64,000 bases of DNA, taken from Arthrobacter sp. CAU 1506 (lineage in GTDB: Bacteria; Actinomycetota; Actinomycetes; Actinomycetales; Micrococcaceae). Below, piece after piece: positions 1 through 8,289 of this stretch. Location: positions 1 to 64,000 of the forward strand of contig NZ_SUKC01000019.1 in the NCBI RefSeq assembly GCF_005047635.1, given 5' to 3'. The position numbers and the translations under genes were made by a program. The notes beneath the pieces were generated by a model. That model was not told where the DNA came from, made no database searches, and saw nothing but the letters and a program-made list of their open reading frames with translations. The number at the start of each line of letters is the position of its first letter. The first letter of the stretch is position 1.

Positions 1-291
1 CTGGCCAAGCTACGCCGCTACAAGCTGCTCATCGTTGACGAAGTCGGCTACATCCCCTTCGATCAGGACTCCGCCAACCTGTTCTTCCAGCTGGTCTCAT
101 CCCGCTACGAACACGCATCCCTGGTCCTTACCAGCAACCTCGCCTTCAGCAGGTGGGGCGAAGTCTTCAGCGACGCGACAGTGGCCTCAGCGATGATCGA
201 CCGGATCGTTCACCACGCCGAAGTCCTGAACCTCTCCGGAAGCAGCTACCGGCTCCGGAACAAGACAAGAAGCCAGCTTCAGGCACAATAG
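1..291 (+). CDS. istB: IS21-family transposition helper ATPase IstB, C-terminal part (5' end outside window)
   Basis: The frame is open from the first base and ends at TAG 289-291, giving 96 residues. IstB is the AAA+ ATPase that assists the IstA transposase in strand transfer. The visible part contains the Walker B stretch LLIVDEVGYIPF (about residues 12-23), then TSNLAFSRWGEVF and the sensor-like segment MIDRIVHHAEVLNLSGSSYR, all typical of the IstB C-terminal half. Full-length IstB is about 250 residues, so the Walker A and the istA gene lie left of the window. The protein end is normal (short basic tail), so the gene is cut only by the window edge. The identification is firm from these motifs. 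Confidence 0.9.
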   Translation: MAKLRRYKLLIVDEVGYIPFDQDSANLFFQLVSSRYEHASLVLTSNLAFSRWGEVFSDATVASAMIDRIVHHAEVLNLSGSSYRLRNKTRSQLQAQ

Positions 292-355
292 AACAGCAAC
301 CCGTGGCCCTGTTTTCAATCGGCAAAACTGGCCCCCTTTTCGGTTGGCGTTAACA
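1..355 (+). mobile_element. Right end of an IS21-family insertion sequence
   Basis: After the istB stop, about 60 bases of non-coding DNA end in GGTTGGCGTTAACA. The outer bases read TGTTAACGCC on the other strand, matching the TGT...ACA termini usual for IS21 elements. Homology to a different gene (an hsdR remnant on the minus strand) begins immediately after base 355, which supports this position as the boundary. The other end of the element is outside the window. The boundary is inferred from the sequence break and the terminal bases, not from a target-site duplication. Confidence 0.7.
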
Positions 356-690
356 CTGCTGCCGAAGTGGCTCCGAGAGTTGTTCTTGGCCTGTTTCTGC
401 AGCGTCTCGTTTTTCACCAGCTCCCGCCGCACGCCTTCCACGAAGTGGGCCACGGCGTCCAGTTCCTCTCCTTCGAAGGGCAGTTTGGCCTGCTGTATGA
501 CTTCCTTCCAGGTGACCAGGACAGGATCCTTGGCCTGGCCGGTTCCCGGATCAGTTAGGGACTTTAGTAGCTCACCTTCGCCGGAAAGCTGCAGTTGCGC
601 CTCACCTTTATCCTTGAGCGCGTATTTGGCAAGCTCCTACAGCTCGTCACCGGAGATGATGAGGACCCTAGTTTAGCTACCGCGTCAATT
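356..690 (-). pseudogene. hsdR: Remnant of a type I restriction enzyme R subunit (HsdR C-terminus), cut by the IS21 element
   Basis: Translating the minus strand from about 690 gives one continuous reading frame down to the IS end, interrupted by an in-frame TAG near 636-638. It contains SGEGELLKSLTDPGTGQAKD, then a segment around ELDAVAHFVEG, then NETLQKQAKNNSRSHF. These resemble the C-terminal helical region of HsdR proteins of the EcoEI/EcoAI-like group (GEGELL...TDVGSG..., then NETL..QA..NS...F). HsdR is the ATP-dependent translocase/endonuclease subunit of type I restriction systems. Only about 110 of roughly 800-1000 residues remain. No helicase domain, HsdM or HsdS is visible nearby. 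Assignment is from remembered family sequence patterns and is moderate. Confidence 0.5.
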
Positions 691-786
691 GCCGGAGGAG
701 CGACGTCTACTTACCTGTTTGGCGACGAGAGCGTGTGATCCAAGGGGTGCGGCCTCAGTGTCGGCGTGGTCCGGTGCTCTTCGGAT

Positions 787-3243
787 CTAACGCTTCTTAT
801 TCTTCTTGGGCTTCAGGCGAACAGTGGAACGACGGGCCGAAGGCGGAACCGCCTTTGGCATACGTGCAGGAGCAACGAGTGTTGACTCTCTAAGACGCTG
901 GTCCATGTAGTCGGACTTCACGTAGGGGTCGTTGAGGTATCGCACGGAAACGATTTGGTATTTGGTGTCAAAGAGTAGTTCAAGGCTTCGATCAGCCTGG
1001 AGCTGGTACTTCTTGAGTGTCCCGTATGCCGCCAGGCGCTCCATGCCTTGCTGCAACGGCCGGCGCTCCGGTTTAGAACCCATAAACAGCACAGGGTGGC
1101 CCCAGGGCCCCGGGAAATTTTGTATTGACCTGTGAAATTCTCCGTCATCGCGTGTCATGGTGACGAGCCTCTTTACATGGTTTCCGATGCCCTGCTGGGC
1201 GACTCCCGAAAGGCCGGCCAGGTCGGCACCAAATCGGAGCCATCCCGGCTTGTGTTCTGCCCGCAGAAAGTCCAGAAGCCCGCTGACAAATGCCGAGTGT
1301 TTTCGAAGGGGCTTCTCAGCTGGAATGCCGGTTTGTCCGGTGGAGTAATACATCCATGCGTCGAGGGGATCGGTCAGAGTGCTGATCCTTGTGGGTACGT
1401 TGCTTTCTGCGAACCGTCGGCGGTCGGCGGCCGTGGGAGGGGACGTCATGGGGTGCTGCTCGTGGATTTGGTCTGGGTCTGGCTCGATGTACATGTCGCC
1501 ATTGATGTACCACATCACCAGGTCCAGTTCGTCGGCTGCCACGATGAGGCGGGAGCTGACAGGATCAGTCCGTCTCCTGAGATAGGTGAGAAAGTCGGCC
1601 GGGTGGTGAAAAAGAAGCTTGATGACTTCAAGATCGTGGAGGGAAACCAGCCAGGGAATCGATGTGTCTGTAATGAAGCCGGCCCGAACAAGAGCATCGG
1701 TGGCGATGGCCAGTGGCCCCCAATCGTCGAGGCACACGACTACTGAGTGAATTTCCCGCACATCTGCGAGGTCAAGCCACTTCCCATTGGGTTGCCAGAG
1801 GCCGCCGTTCTGCCGGATGAGTCCTTCCAGTCGGGATGCTTGTTCGGCAGCTTCGCCGATTGTTTTCCGAAGATCTGTTTCAACACGGCGAACGTTTCCT
1901 GTCCGGGCCTTGTCTGTGATTGAGCCTGCCTTTACTTCGACACAGACTGCAACGTCATCAATCACGAAGAGGGCGTCAGCCTCCGTGTCATGGGTATCAA
2001 GCTTAGGATCCTCGGATTCTTGTGACAGGTCTGCTGAGCTGGCTTTGTTGGGGGCGCGGTACTTCAGGGACGAGAACGTTGGCGAATCGACGCCCAAAAG
2101 GTTTGCAAGGGCAGAGGCAGCTGTGTCCTCTGCCCAGCCGTCACGGTGGCGCTTGTAACGCTCCCAGTCCTTGGCGGATTTCCCAGGCGCTGGCTTTAGG
2201 AGTGATTCCATCACTGGACGTACGTAATCGTGCGGGATCGGGTCCCCAAAGAGCATGAAGGTATCTTCGTCCCGAATCATTCCCTTTCCGGCCAGAAGGT
2301 TTTCCCCATCGACAAACTTTGCGCAGGCGTCGTATGCAGACGTGGAGATTTCAGCGATGCTGAATGCATTCAGAATGCTCCGGACCGACGACTCGTTGAC
2401 TCCGGACTCCGCCGAGATATCAGAGGGCGTGAACGTCAATCCCCTCCCGGGTCCCTGGAGCAGCGTGTGAGCTATTTGCCGCCCTTCCGCAGTCACAGTT
2501 GGCGGCTGGGGCTTGCCGGCAGCCCACTCCTGCACAATCTGATCCATCCGTTCGATACGGGCTTCGTGCACGTTGCTACGAAACCGCTGAATCCCGTCCC
2601 ACACCCTAAGGACGTCTTCGTGCGTGTACCCGATCCTCTCCCGTACGATTTTTTCGAGGTGAGGGGCGCCAAAGATCGAACTCACTACGCTGCGTGACAT
2701 GGAAAGGTAGTTTCGCCCGCGTACCGTGACTCCATGGCCCCTGAGTATGCCCGTAAGCTCTGCCGCTTTACCCAGGTGAACGTCCTCGGAAGAGGCGAAA
2801 GCCATTAACTGCGCAACTTGAACAATCTGATATCCGGCTGCGTGGATTTTTTCGACTGACTCGTTGAATTGCCGAGGTGTCCTGAGTCCCTGATCAGGCT
2901 GCTGTCCTCCGTCGGGCGCTTGCGCAAGGCCTACTAGCGCGATCACTTCGACTATGACCGGGAGATTAGTGTTTTCACTTTCCCTGTACGTCCCCAGATC
3001 CGAGGGCGAGGTGATTTGCCGTATCGCTTCCAGGACATCCCAGAAATCCAGTCCCTGGAGCTCGTGCGTGATCACATCGACGCATGCGCGAATGATGCCG
3101 GGCACCTGCTGCCGTAATCCGTCCCAGGATTCTGCCGGTGAGAGACCAGCAGTTGCTTGTTCCACGTTCTGCATCAGTGCATCCAGTGCCCCGTCGCCGT
3201 CCACGACCAGACGACCTACCACTTCGCCGTTCCCTTTTCCCAA
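787..3243 (-). CDS. Large hypothetical protein with PD-(D/E)XK-like nuclease motif
   Basis: This protein of about 818 residues belongs to no family I can name. The only recognisable signature is around residues 420-440: an acidic residue in TEADALFV followed 13 residues later by EVK in CVEVKAG. This is the D...ExK spacing of PD-(D/E)XK nucleases, with a following helix containing QA (AAEQASRL) as in NERD-like folds. The N-terminal 250 residues are mostly helical; residues about 255-310 (FTPSDISAESGVNESSVRSIL) could be a winged helix. The C-terminus is very basic (KPKKNKKR). The frame opens at TTG 3258, but TTG 3243 has GGGGAG six bases upstream and is preferred. It lies beside a dead hsdR and near other defence-like genes, so a role in DNA defence is possible; this is inference. 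Confidence 0.6.
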   Translation of the reverse strand: MGKGNGEVVGRLVVDGDGALDALMQNVEQATAGLSPAESWDGLRQQVPGIIRACVDVITHELQGLDFWDVLEAIRQITSPSDLGTYRESENTNLPVIVEVIALVGLAQAPDGGQQPDQGLRTPRQFNESVEKIHAAGYQIVQVAQLMAFASSEDVHLGKAAELTGILRGHGVTVRGRNYLSMSRSVVSSIFGAPHLEKIVRERIGYTHEDVLRVWDGIQRFRSNVHEARIERMDQIVQEWAAGKPQPPTVTAEGRQIAHTLLQGPGRGLTFTPSDISAESGVNESSVRSILNAFSIAEISTSAYDACAKFVDGENLLAGKGMIRDEDTFMLFGDPIPHDYVRPVMESLLKPAPGKSAKDWERYKRHRDGWAEDTAASALANLLGVDSPTFSSLKYRAPNKASSADLSQESEDPKLDTHDTEADALFVIDDVAVCVEVKAGSITDKARTGNVRRVETDLRKTIGEAAEQASRLEGLIRQNGGLWQPNGKWLDLADVREIHSVVVCLDDWGPLAIATDALVRAGFITDTSIPWLVSLHDLEVIKLLFHHPADFLTYLRRRTDPVSSRLIVAADELDLVMWYINGDMYIEPDPDQIHEQHPMTSPPTAADRRRFAESNVPTRISTLTDPLDAWMYYSTGQTGIPAEKPLRKHSAFVSGLLDFLRAEHKPGWLRFGADLAGLSGVAQQGIGNHVKRLVTMTRDDGEFHRSIQNFPGPWGHPVLFMGSKPERRPLQQGMERLAAYGTLKKYQLQADRSLELLFDTKYQIVSVRYLNDPYVKSDYMDQRLRESTLVAPARMPKAVPPSARRSTVRLKPKKNKKR

Positions 3244-3572
3244 AGGATTCTCCCCCAACGCTTGTTGCTTCGCGCTGAAGAGCGGAAGCGCAACGGTGCC
3301 GTTCGGACGAATCCGTTAGGCGATGTACCGAAGACCACCTTCGGCTCTCCTCGAAGGCGATCGCTAAGCCCTGACAATGCTCTTCCGCCTCCGGACCGCC
3401 CGTTTAGCCGCTGAACATGGCCTCAAAGTGGTTCAATAAGTCACCAGTGGCCTTGGACATCAAGTATCTGCCGCACATGAGGCCATTCTGCCTGACGTTA
3501 GTACCATTCCAGCACGAACCATGGGAAGGGTTCGGATCGGATACCTTGAGATGCGAGGGGGTGTCGTCAATA

Positions 3573-4316
3573 ATGGCAAAAAGCGCTGTGAAAAACGCAC
3601 ATACGGTATCAAAGAGCTATATCCGTGCATGGGCCGACGATAGGAACGTCGTCGATGTTATCGATCTTCAGGACGGTCGAGGCTATCCCTCCTCTTACCT
3701 AAGTGCCACAGTCGTACGCTACGGCTACGACTCTGAAATCCTTAGCTACGACCTCGAACACGAATATGGGCGTATTGAAGACCGCGGCATCCCGGCGATC
3801 GTTAGATTGCGCAAGGGATACACGTTGACGGCAGCCGAACGGAACGCGGTGGTCGCCTTCCTCGATATGCATCTGGATCGGGGGCGCTACGCGGATCAGG
3901 CCAAAACTCGCGTCCCCGCGGTTGTATTGAAAACCGGGGGTCGGATCGAACATGCCGAGATGACCCTCGGCGATAGGTTGGTCCTGTCACAGTCCTTGCA
4001 GGATGTCCTCAGATTGACCACCCTCGGGCTCGAACAATGGCCCTGGCAGGTGAGGGATATACCAGGTCTCGTAACAGGAGACGGTGCCGTGCTCCTGTGG
4101 GAGACAACCAAGGGCGCCGGCATCTGCACCGTATCCTTCCCCCTTTCCCCCACTCAATTACTCGTGATCGGTCAAAACCTCCCTGACGACGTTCGATTTA
4201 ATCCTGTATTAAATCCACGGCTCGCGGAAAACAGCAGGCGTTGGATCGTCGGAGCCAGGGGAACTCTTAACTTCAAGCACGCTGCGGTCATTGCGACCGG
4301 ACGAACTCAAGGATGA
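3573..4316 (+). CDS. DUF4238-family protein
   Basis: The predicted product is 247 residues, from ATG 3573 preceded by AGGGGG about 11 bases upstream. The frame stays open further upstream, but those 52 residues look non-native. The N-terminus KNAHTVSKSYIRAWAD matches the opening of DUF4238 proteins (H..P..YL..F/W). The following segments (a DLEHEYGRIEDRG helix, a central FLDMHLDRGRY stretch and a late FPLSPTQLLVIGQN strand) fit that family's layout. DUF4238 members have no established activity, but many sit in defence islands or next to toxin-like genes. It is followed after 74 bases by another same-strand gene, so the two may be co-transcribed. Family assignment is from pattern recall and fairly good. 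Confidence 0.7.
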   Translation: MAKSAVKNAHTVSKSYIRAWADDRNVVDVIDLQDGRGYPSSYLSATVVRYGYDSEILSYDLEHEYGRIEDRGIPAIVRLRKGYTLTAAERNAVVAFLDMHLDRGRYADQAKTRVPAVVLKTGGRIEHAEMTLGDRLVLSQSLQDVLRLTTLGLEQWPWQVRDIPGLVTGDGAVLLWETTKGAGICTVSFPLSPTQLLVIGQNLPDDVRFNPVLNPRLAENSRRWIVGARGTLNFKHAAVIATGRTQG

Positions 4317-4390
4317 TATTTGCCGGAGGTGTCCCCCTTCCCTGATTTCTCGCCCCGATCCACACGTAAACCAGAAAGGCAGTCTGCACT

Positions 4391-5389
4391 ATGAGTTCCT
4401 CATATGTCCTCTACACGGGAACGGCTTCGACGGAGGAGGATGTACAGATAACAAGGATGCTGTCTGTTCTGGCACGAGGGGGTGTCAACTCCTACGCCAC
4501 TGAACTGACACCGTTGCAGGCTGTAGAGGAGCTGGGACTGGGCAGCGCAGAAGCGGAAACGCTGACACAGCTTCTGGATGACCAGGGGATGCTAAACCCT
4601 CAGTTCGCCACTGCCGGTGGTTTCCAGGCTGACGAGGTGCTGTACCCCAGCTCCACCGGCAAAGAACTTCTGGCGACGTACAGGAGGGTGGGGGCCCGCG
4701 GTGCAGACGTACGAAGCTTGCGGTACCTTGCCGCCAACAAGGCAATTCTCCGCTGGCGAGACGACGACAAGAACCGGGCAGTCCTGCAGGAAATCTCCGG
4801 CACACCCTACGGGTACTTTTACGGTGACTCGTTCAAGGAAAGTGAGTTGACGGACGCATTCAACAACCTCGTGGAGCATGGTCTGCTCACGGCGATGGGG
4901 AGCTTCCAGGACAAGACATTGGGACTTGCCCTGACATCCAAGGGAAAGCAGTGTGTTATCCGTTATGACGCCGATTTTGAGGCGTTTGAGGCAGCGTCAA
5001 GGAGCACCGGTGTGAACAATACATACAACGTCGGCAGCGTCGGGAACTTTGTGGCCGGCGACAACCACGGCACCATGAACGCCTGGACTCAGGTGCAGAA
5101 TCCACAGGATGCGGCGGCTTTGTTGGCAGCAGCCGTCCGTATCGCTTCTCTCAACGGTGACTTCGAGGGAGATGAGCGCAGCGAGGCCATGGCCAAGGAG
5201 TGCCACGACGACCTGCTTGAGGCAGCCAGCACCGATACGCCGCCGGAACAGCGGCAGCGGCTGGGGGAGAAAATCAGGTCGCTGGCGTCTTCGGCGGTGA
5301 ACAAGGGAACAGAAACCGCCGCTTCGGTGCTGGCCACCCAGGGTGTTACAGCTCTCATCAGCGTTCTTACTGGCATCCCTGTCGGCTGA
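4391..5389 (+). CDS. Hypothetical protein with winged-helix-like middle and Gly/Asn-rich linker
   Basis: The product is 332 residues, starting at ATG 4391 (AGAAAGG about 13 bases upstream). I do not recognise the family. Residues about 105-190 look like one or two winged-helix units (helix LTDAFNNLVEHGLLTA then strand LGLALTSKGK). Residues 208-230 form a short polar, Gly/Asn-rich patch (NNTYNVGSVGNFVAGDNHGT), of the kind found between domains in bacterial NLR-like and effector-associated immunity proteins. The last 100 residues are helical (AALLAAAVRIASLNGDFEGDE...) and end in a hydrophobic segment VLATQGVTALISVLTGIPVG that could insert in or touch a membrane. It follows the DUF4238 gene by 74 bases on the same strand. 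Any immunity role is speculative. Confidence 0.6.
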   Translation: MSSSYVLYTGTASTEEDVQITRMLSVLARGGVNSYATELTPLQAVEELGLGSAEAETLTQLLDDQGMLNPQFATAGGFQADEVLYPSSTGKELLATYRRVGARGADVRSLRYLAANKAILRWRDDDKNRAVLQEISGTPYGYFYGDSFKESELTDAFNNLVEHGLLTAMGSFQDKTLGLALTSKGKQCVIRYDADFEAFEAASRSTGVNNTYNVGSVGNFVAGDNHGTMNAWTQVQNPQDAAALLAAAVRIASLNGDFEGDERSEAMAKECHDDLLEAASTDTPPEQRQRLGEKIRSLASSAVNKGTETAASVLATQGVTALISVLTGIPVG

Positions 5390-5575
5390 CAGTAGGTCGA
5401 GCACAAAGGGATGACAACGACCACCACTCTCGGCTGAGTCCGCTTATTGAGTTGCCCTGTTTTATAGGTTCGAGGCCGTCTCGTCAAAGGTTCCTTTAAC
5501 AGGACGCTTTTGGCGTATTTCGCTGCAATCGGGCAGCTGTGACTGTTGGCGGTAAATGGCGGTCCTTTTGTGGCG
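5390..5575. other. Non-coding spacer between the unknown gene and the recombinase remnant
   Basis: No reading frame with coding character and no clear hairpin terminator is visible. The copies of GGCGCTAAATGTCGCC-like sequence near 5570 belong to the recombinase end. Confidence 0.4.
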
Positions 5576-6171
5576 CTAAATGTCGCCCTGCTCGTCGGCA
5601 AGCGCTCTTGGCCGCCTGTAGAACGTCGCTCGGGACATACCGAGATCCCGGGCAACCTGCGCCGCGGGCTCGCCACCTTTGACCAGGCGAACAGCGCTTC
5701 TGATCTGGCTATCAGTGACCCGGCGGGGCCGCCCGCCAAGGTCCTCGCCAGCGTCTCTTCGCTTGATTATGGAATCGTTGACGCGTTCGCGCTTGATCTC
5801 GTGTTCCATCTGCGCAAGGGCAGCCACGAGCGTGAACAACATAGAGCCCATCGGTGTGGCTGTGTCGACGTCGCCTCCGCCCAGGTTCAGGACACGCAGG
5901 CCGGCACCCCGAGCGCGGAGTTCATCCGCAAAAGCGAGCATGTTCTGTGTGGGTCGACCGAGCCGGTCCAAGTCGTGATGACGAGCGTGTCACCCTCCAT
6001 GAGCGCGGCAAGTGCTTGATCAAACTTCGGTCGTGACGCACGCGCTCCGGAGACGCCATGGTCAACATAGAGGTCATCGCGTCTAACGCCAGCGGCAAGT
6101 AGATCCGCTCGCTGCCGGTCCGTTGACTGCTGCCGCGTGGAGACTCGTGCATAGCCAATAAGTTTCGACAT
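5576..6171 (-). pseudogene. Serine recombinase (resolvase/invertase) gene with a one-base deletion
   Basis: The start ATG at 6171 has GGAGG seven bases upstream and gives MSKLIGYARVSTRQQSTDRQ, the catalytic N-terminus of small serine recombinases with the active Ser in YARVS. The frame runs to LMEGDTLVITT and then turns into nonsense. The expected continuation (DRLGRPTQNMLAFADELRARG, LAALAQMEHEIKRERV, and the C-terminal HTH DLGMSRATFYRR) is in the next frame from about 5970. The span of 596 bases is one short of 199 codons, so a single base was lost near 5970. Restoring it gives 198 residues, the usual length. Such enzymes resolve cointegrates or invert DNA. The downstream half has its own ATG in the new frame, but without the catalytic Ser it would be inactive. 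Confidence 0.85.
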
Positions 6172-6187
6172 GACTGCCTCCAATGTG

Positions 6188-6248
6188 TCTCATAACTAAT
6201 GATTCGTACGCCGATTCAAGCACAAGGTTTCGAGACATAGTTATGAGA
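6188..6248. repeat. Inverted repeat beside the recombinase gene, candidate res/crossover site
   Basis: TCTCATAACTA at 6188-6198 is repeated perfectly inverted as TAGTTATGAGA at 6238-6248, with 39 bases between. It lies 17 bases upstream of the recombinase start codon, where resolvases keep their res subsites and also repress their own promoter. The region is visibly richer in A/T than its surroundings. Function is inferred from position and symmetry. Confidence 0.45.
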
Positions 6249-6463
6249 GTCGCGGGACGCAGAGAAAGTCGCGTGATTTCATCGGAATCAGGATCCTGCG
6301 GGACAGTGCCAGTGAGACGTCTCGTATCTCTAGGGATGTGAGACGACCAGGAGTGTGGCGTTTAGGCGTTCGGCTGGTCTGGTCCTCCCGGCGACACGAC
6401 ACATAACTTCCGCGGCCTGGAGAGGATGCGCCCAGGGGCTTATTGATGCTGTAAGAACGACGT

Positions 6464-7876
6464 ATGAATGAAAACGCGGGGACTTCTGTATTCGAGCTGG
6501 TGGACTTCGGGCGCTACGACGCTGAGGGTGACGATAGATTGCTCGAGTACTTTTTAGAAACAGGTACGACCAAGAAAGCTGCAACGGGAACACAACTCGT
6601 GATCGGCCGAAAAGGCTCCGGGAAAACGGCCCTGTTTCGGCATCTGTCAGCGACCTTGGACAGCCAAGTGGTGGAGCTAGATCTATCGGACTACGTCTTC
6701 CACGCGCACAAGAGTTTGCGGGAGGGAGGAAGCCCGGAAGCTCTCGCCTACACCACATCCTGGCGATTGATTATTGCCGTTGCAATGTTTGCCAGCGTGC
6801 AGACGAAGATCGGTTTTTGGAGGCGGCGCAAGGGTAAGAAGCTTCTGAAGAAGATCGGATTCGGCTCTGATGGCGGATCGTTCGGATCGATGGTGGAGTG
6901 GCTGAAGCGGGTGCGTCGTTTGGATCTTCCCGGTATCGATGGTGTGGCCACGATGGGCGGCCTTGAGATTGCTGACCGTCCTACCGACCTGATTGATGTG
7001 CAAACGGTGCAGTTGCTCGACGAGCTTGAAAAGCTGCTGGCGCAAGTTGCCGCCGAGAGGCCGATCACTGTCCTCGTTGACAGACTTGACGATGCTTGGG
7101 ATGGTTCCGAGGAATCCCTCAGGCTCATCACCGGTGCCGTAAGAGCGTCGCGTCACTTCGCACGGTTATTCAAGCAATCCGGCCCCGCGCCCGTCGTGGT
7201 TTTTCTGCGAACAGATCTGTGGGAAAAGCTGAATTTCAATGACAAGAATAAAACTGGGCAAGTGACGATCTACTTGGACTGGCATAACGAGGAGTTGGCA
7301 GAGGTCGTTGAGCGCCGTATTCGCACGAGTACTCAGAAGGATGACCAAGGATGGCAGACCGTCTTTACAGACGAGGAGATGCGACAGCGGGCAGGGGCAC
7401 AGACGTACATCCTCAAGAGGACACTTGGTCGTCCCAGAGATGTGATCGCGTTCGCGAGCTTCGCGCACGAGGTTGCGCTACAAAACGGGAACTTGCGCAT
7501 CGAGAAGGCTGACATCTACTCCGCGGAGATGCGCTATAGCAAACATGCCCTTGATGAGCTGCGTGACGAGATTGCAGACCATGTCTCGTCGTTTGCTACG
7601 GTCATCAATGCGTTGAAACAACTTGGGCGCCGGTCATTCACCGTTGATGAATGGACCGCTGCAGCAGCTGGAGCCGGTATGACGGCGCCAGATGCGAAGG
7701 TAGCGCTCGATCAGCTGTTCGAGGCCTCAGCGGTAGGTGTTCTACGCGCGGGAGGGTCATCGGGTGGATCCGGAACTCGATATAAATACCAGGATCGATT
7801 TCTGCAGTCGACGACCGATGCGACCCTCCAAGTCCATCTGGCATTTGTTCGCGAGCTGAGCCTAACCGATCGTTAG
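6464..7876 (+). CDS. P-loop ATPase of the Sll1717 type
   Basis: This is a 470-residue protein beginning MNENAGTSVFELVDFG. The Walker A is GRKGSGKT at residues 48-55; the Walker B is VLVDRLDDAWD at about 203-213; LGRPRDVIAFA near 325 resembles the sensor-2 region of STAND-type ATPases. Residues 375-460 look like a winged-helix domain (RRSFTVDEWTAAAAGAGM...). The size and the opening E.VDFG...A..D..L.E.F..T match the family annotated as Sll1717-type P-loop ATPase, which has no settled biochemical role but occurs often in defence islands. The ribosome-binding site is weak. No partner effector gene is adjacent: upstream is the broken recombinase, downstream is non-coding. It may be a solitary immunity ATPase or half of a lost pair. 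Confidence 0.7.
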   Translation: MNENAGTSVFELVDFGRYDAEGDDRLLEYFLETGTTKKAATGTQLVIGRKGSGKTALFRHLSATLDSQVVELDLSDYVFHAHKSLREGGSPEALAYTTSWRLIIAVAMFASVQTKIGFWRRRKGKKLLKKIGFGSDGGSFGSMVEWLKRVRRLDLPGIDGVATMGGLEIADRPTDLIDVQTVQLLDELEKLLAQVAAERPITVLVDRLDDAWDGSEESLRLITGAVRASRHFARLFKQSGPAPVVVFLRTDLWEKLNFNDKNKTGQVTIYLDWHNEELAEVVERRIRTSTQKDDQGWQTVFTDEEMRQRAGAQTYILKRTLGRPRDVIAFASFAHEVALQNGNLRIEKADIYSAEMRYSKHALDELRDEIADHVSSFATVINALKQLGRRSFTVDEWTAAAAGAGMTAPDAKVALDQLFEASAVGVLRAGGSSGGSGTRYKYQDRFLQSTTDATLQVHLAFVRELSLTDR

Positions 7877-8289
7877 GGCATTAACGCTGGCATAGGACGT
7901 GCTCTTCTGGGAAATTCTTAGAGCTGGATGATCGGCTGGGCCCGCCCCTGAATCACTTCTTGCTCACATAGATGTGCCGGTCAGGATGCCTCCGCAGCGA
8001 AGTGCTTCGATCTGCCGGTCGGGGTGCTGTTTCGCGGTTGAGGCGCGAGCTTCTGACTATGTCAACCTTTTTGGCCCCGGCATGACCTGTTGAGCGACCT
8101 AACCAGGACAGTTTTGCGGGCGGGGTATACGCGAATCTCGGATCCCAGCATCTGTGTGGGATTTTCGCGGCGGGGGAGCGGGTCGAAGGTGTCGTGGTGG
8201 GGGACCGGCTAAAGCCCCCGAAGACAGTCTCTGGTGTTCGGCGAGGGTGGGGTTGCCACTGAGGGATGGCAGCCCCACCACGGGTGATT
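7877..8289. other. Gene-free stretch downstream of the ATPase gene
   Basis: No convincing coding frame. The short frames here run into the tail of the neighbouring dead dehydrogenase gene, and I saw no good hairpin terminator. Confidence 0.5.
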
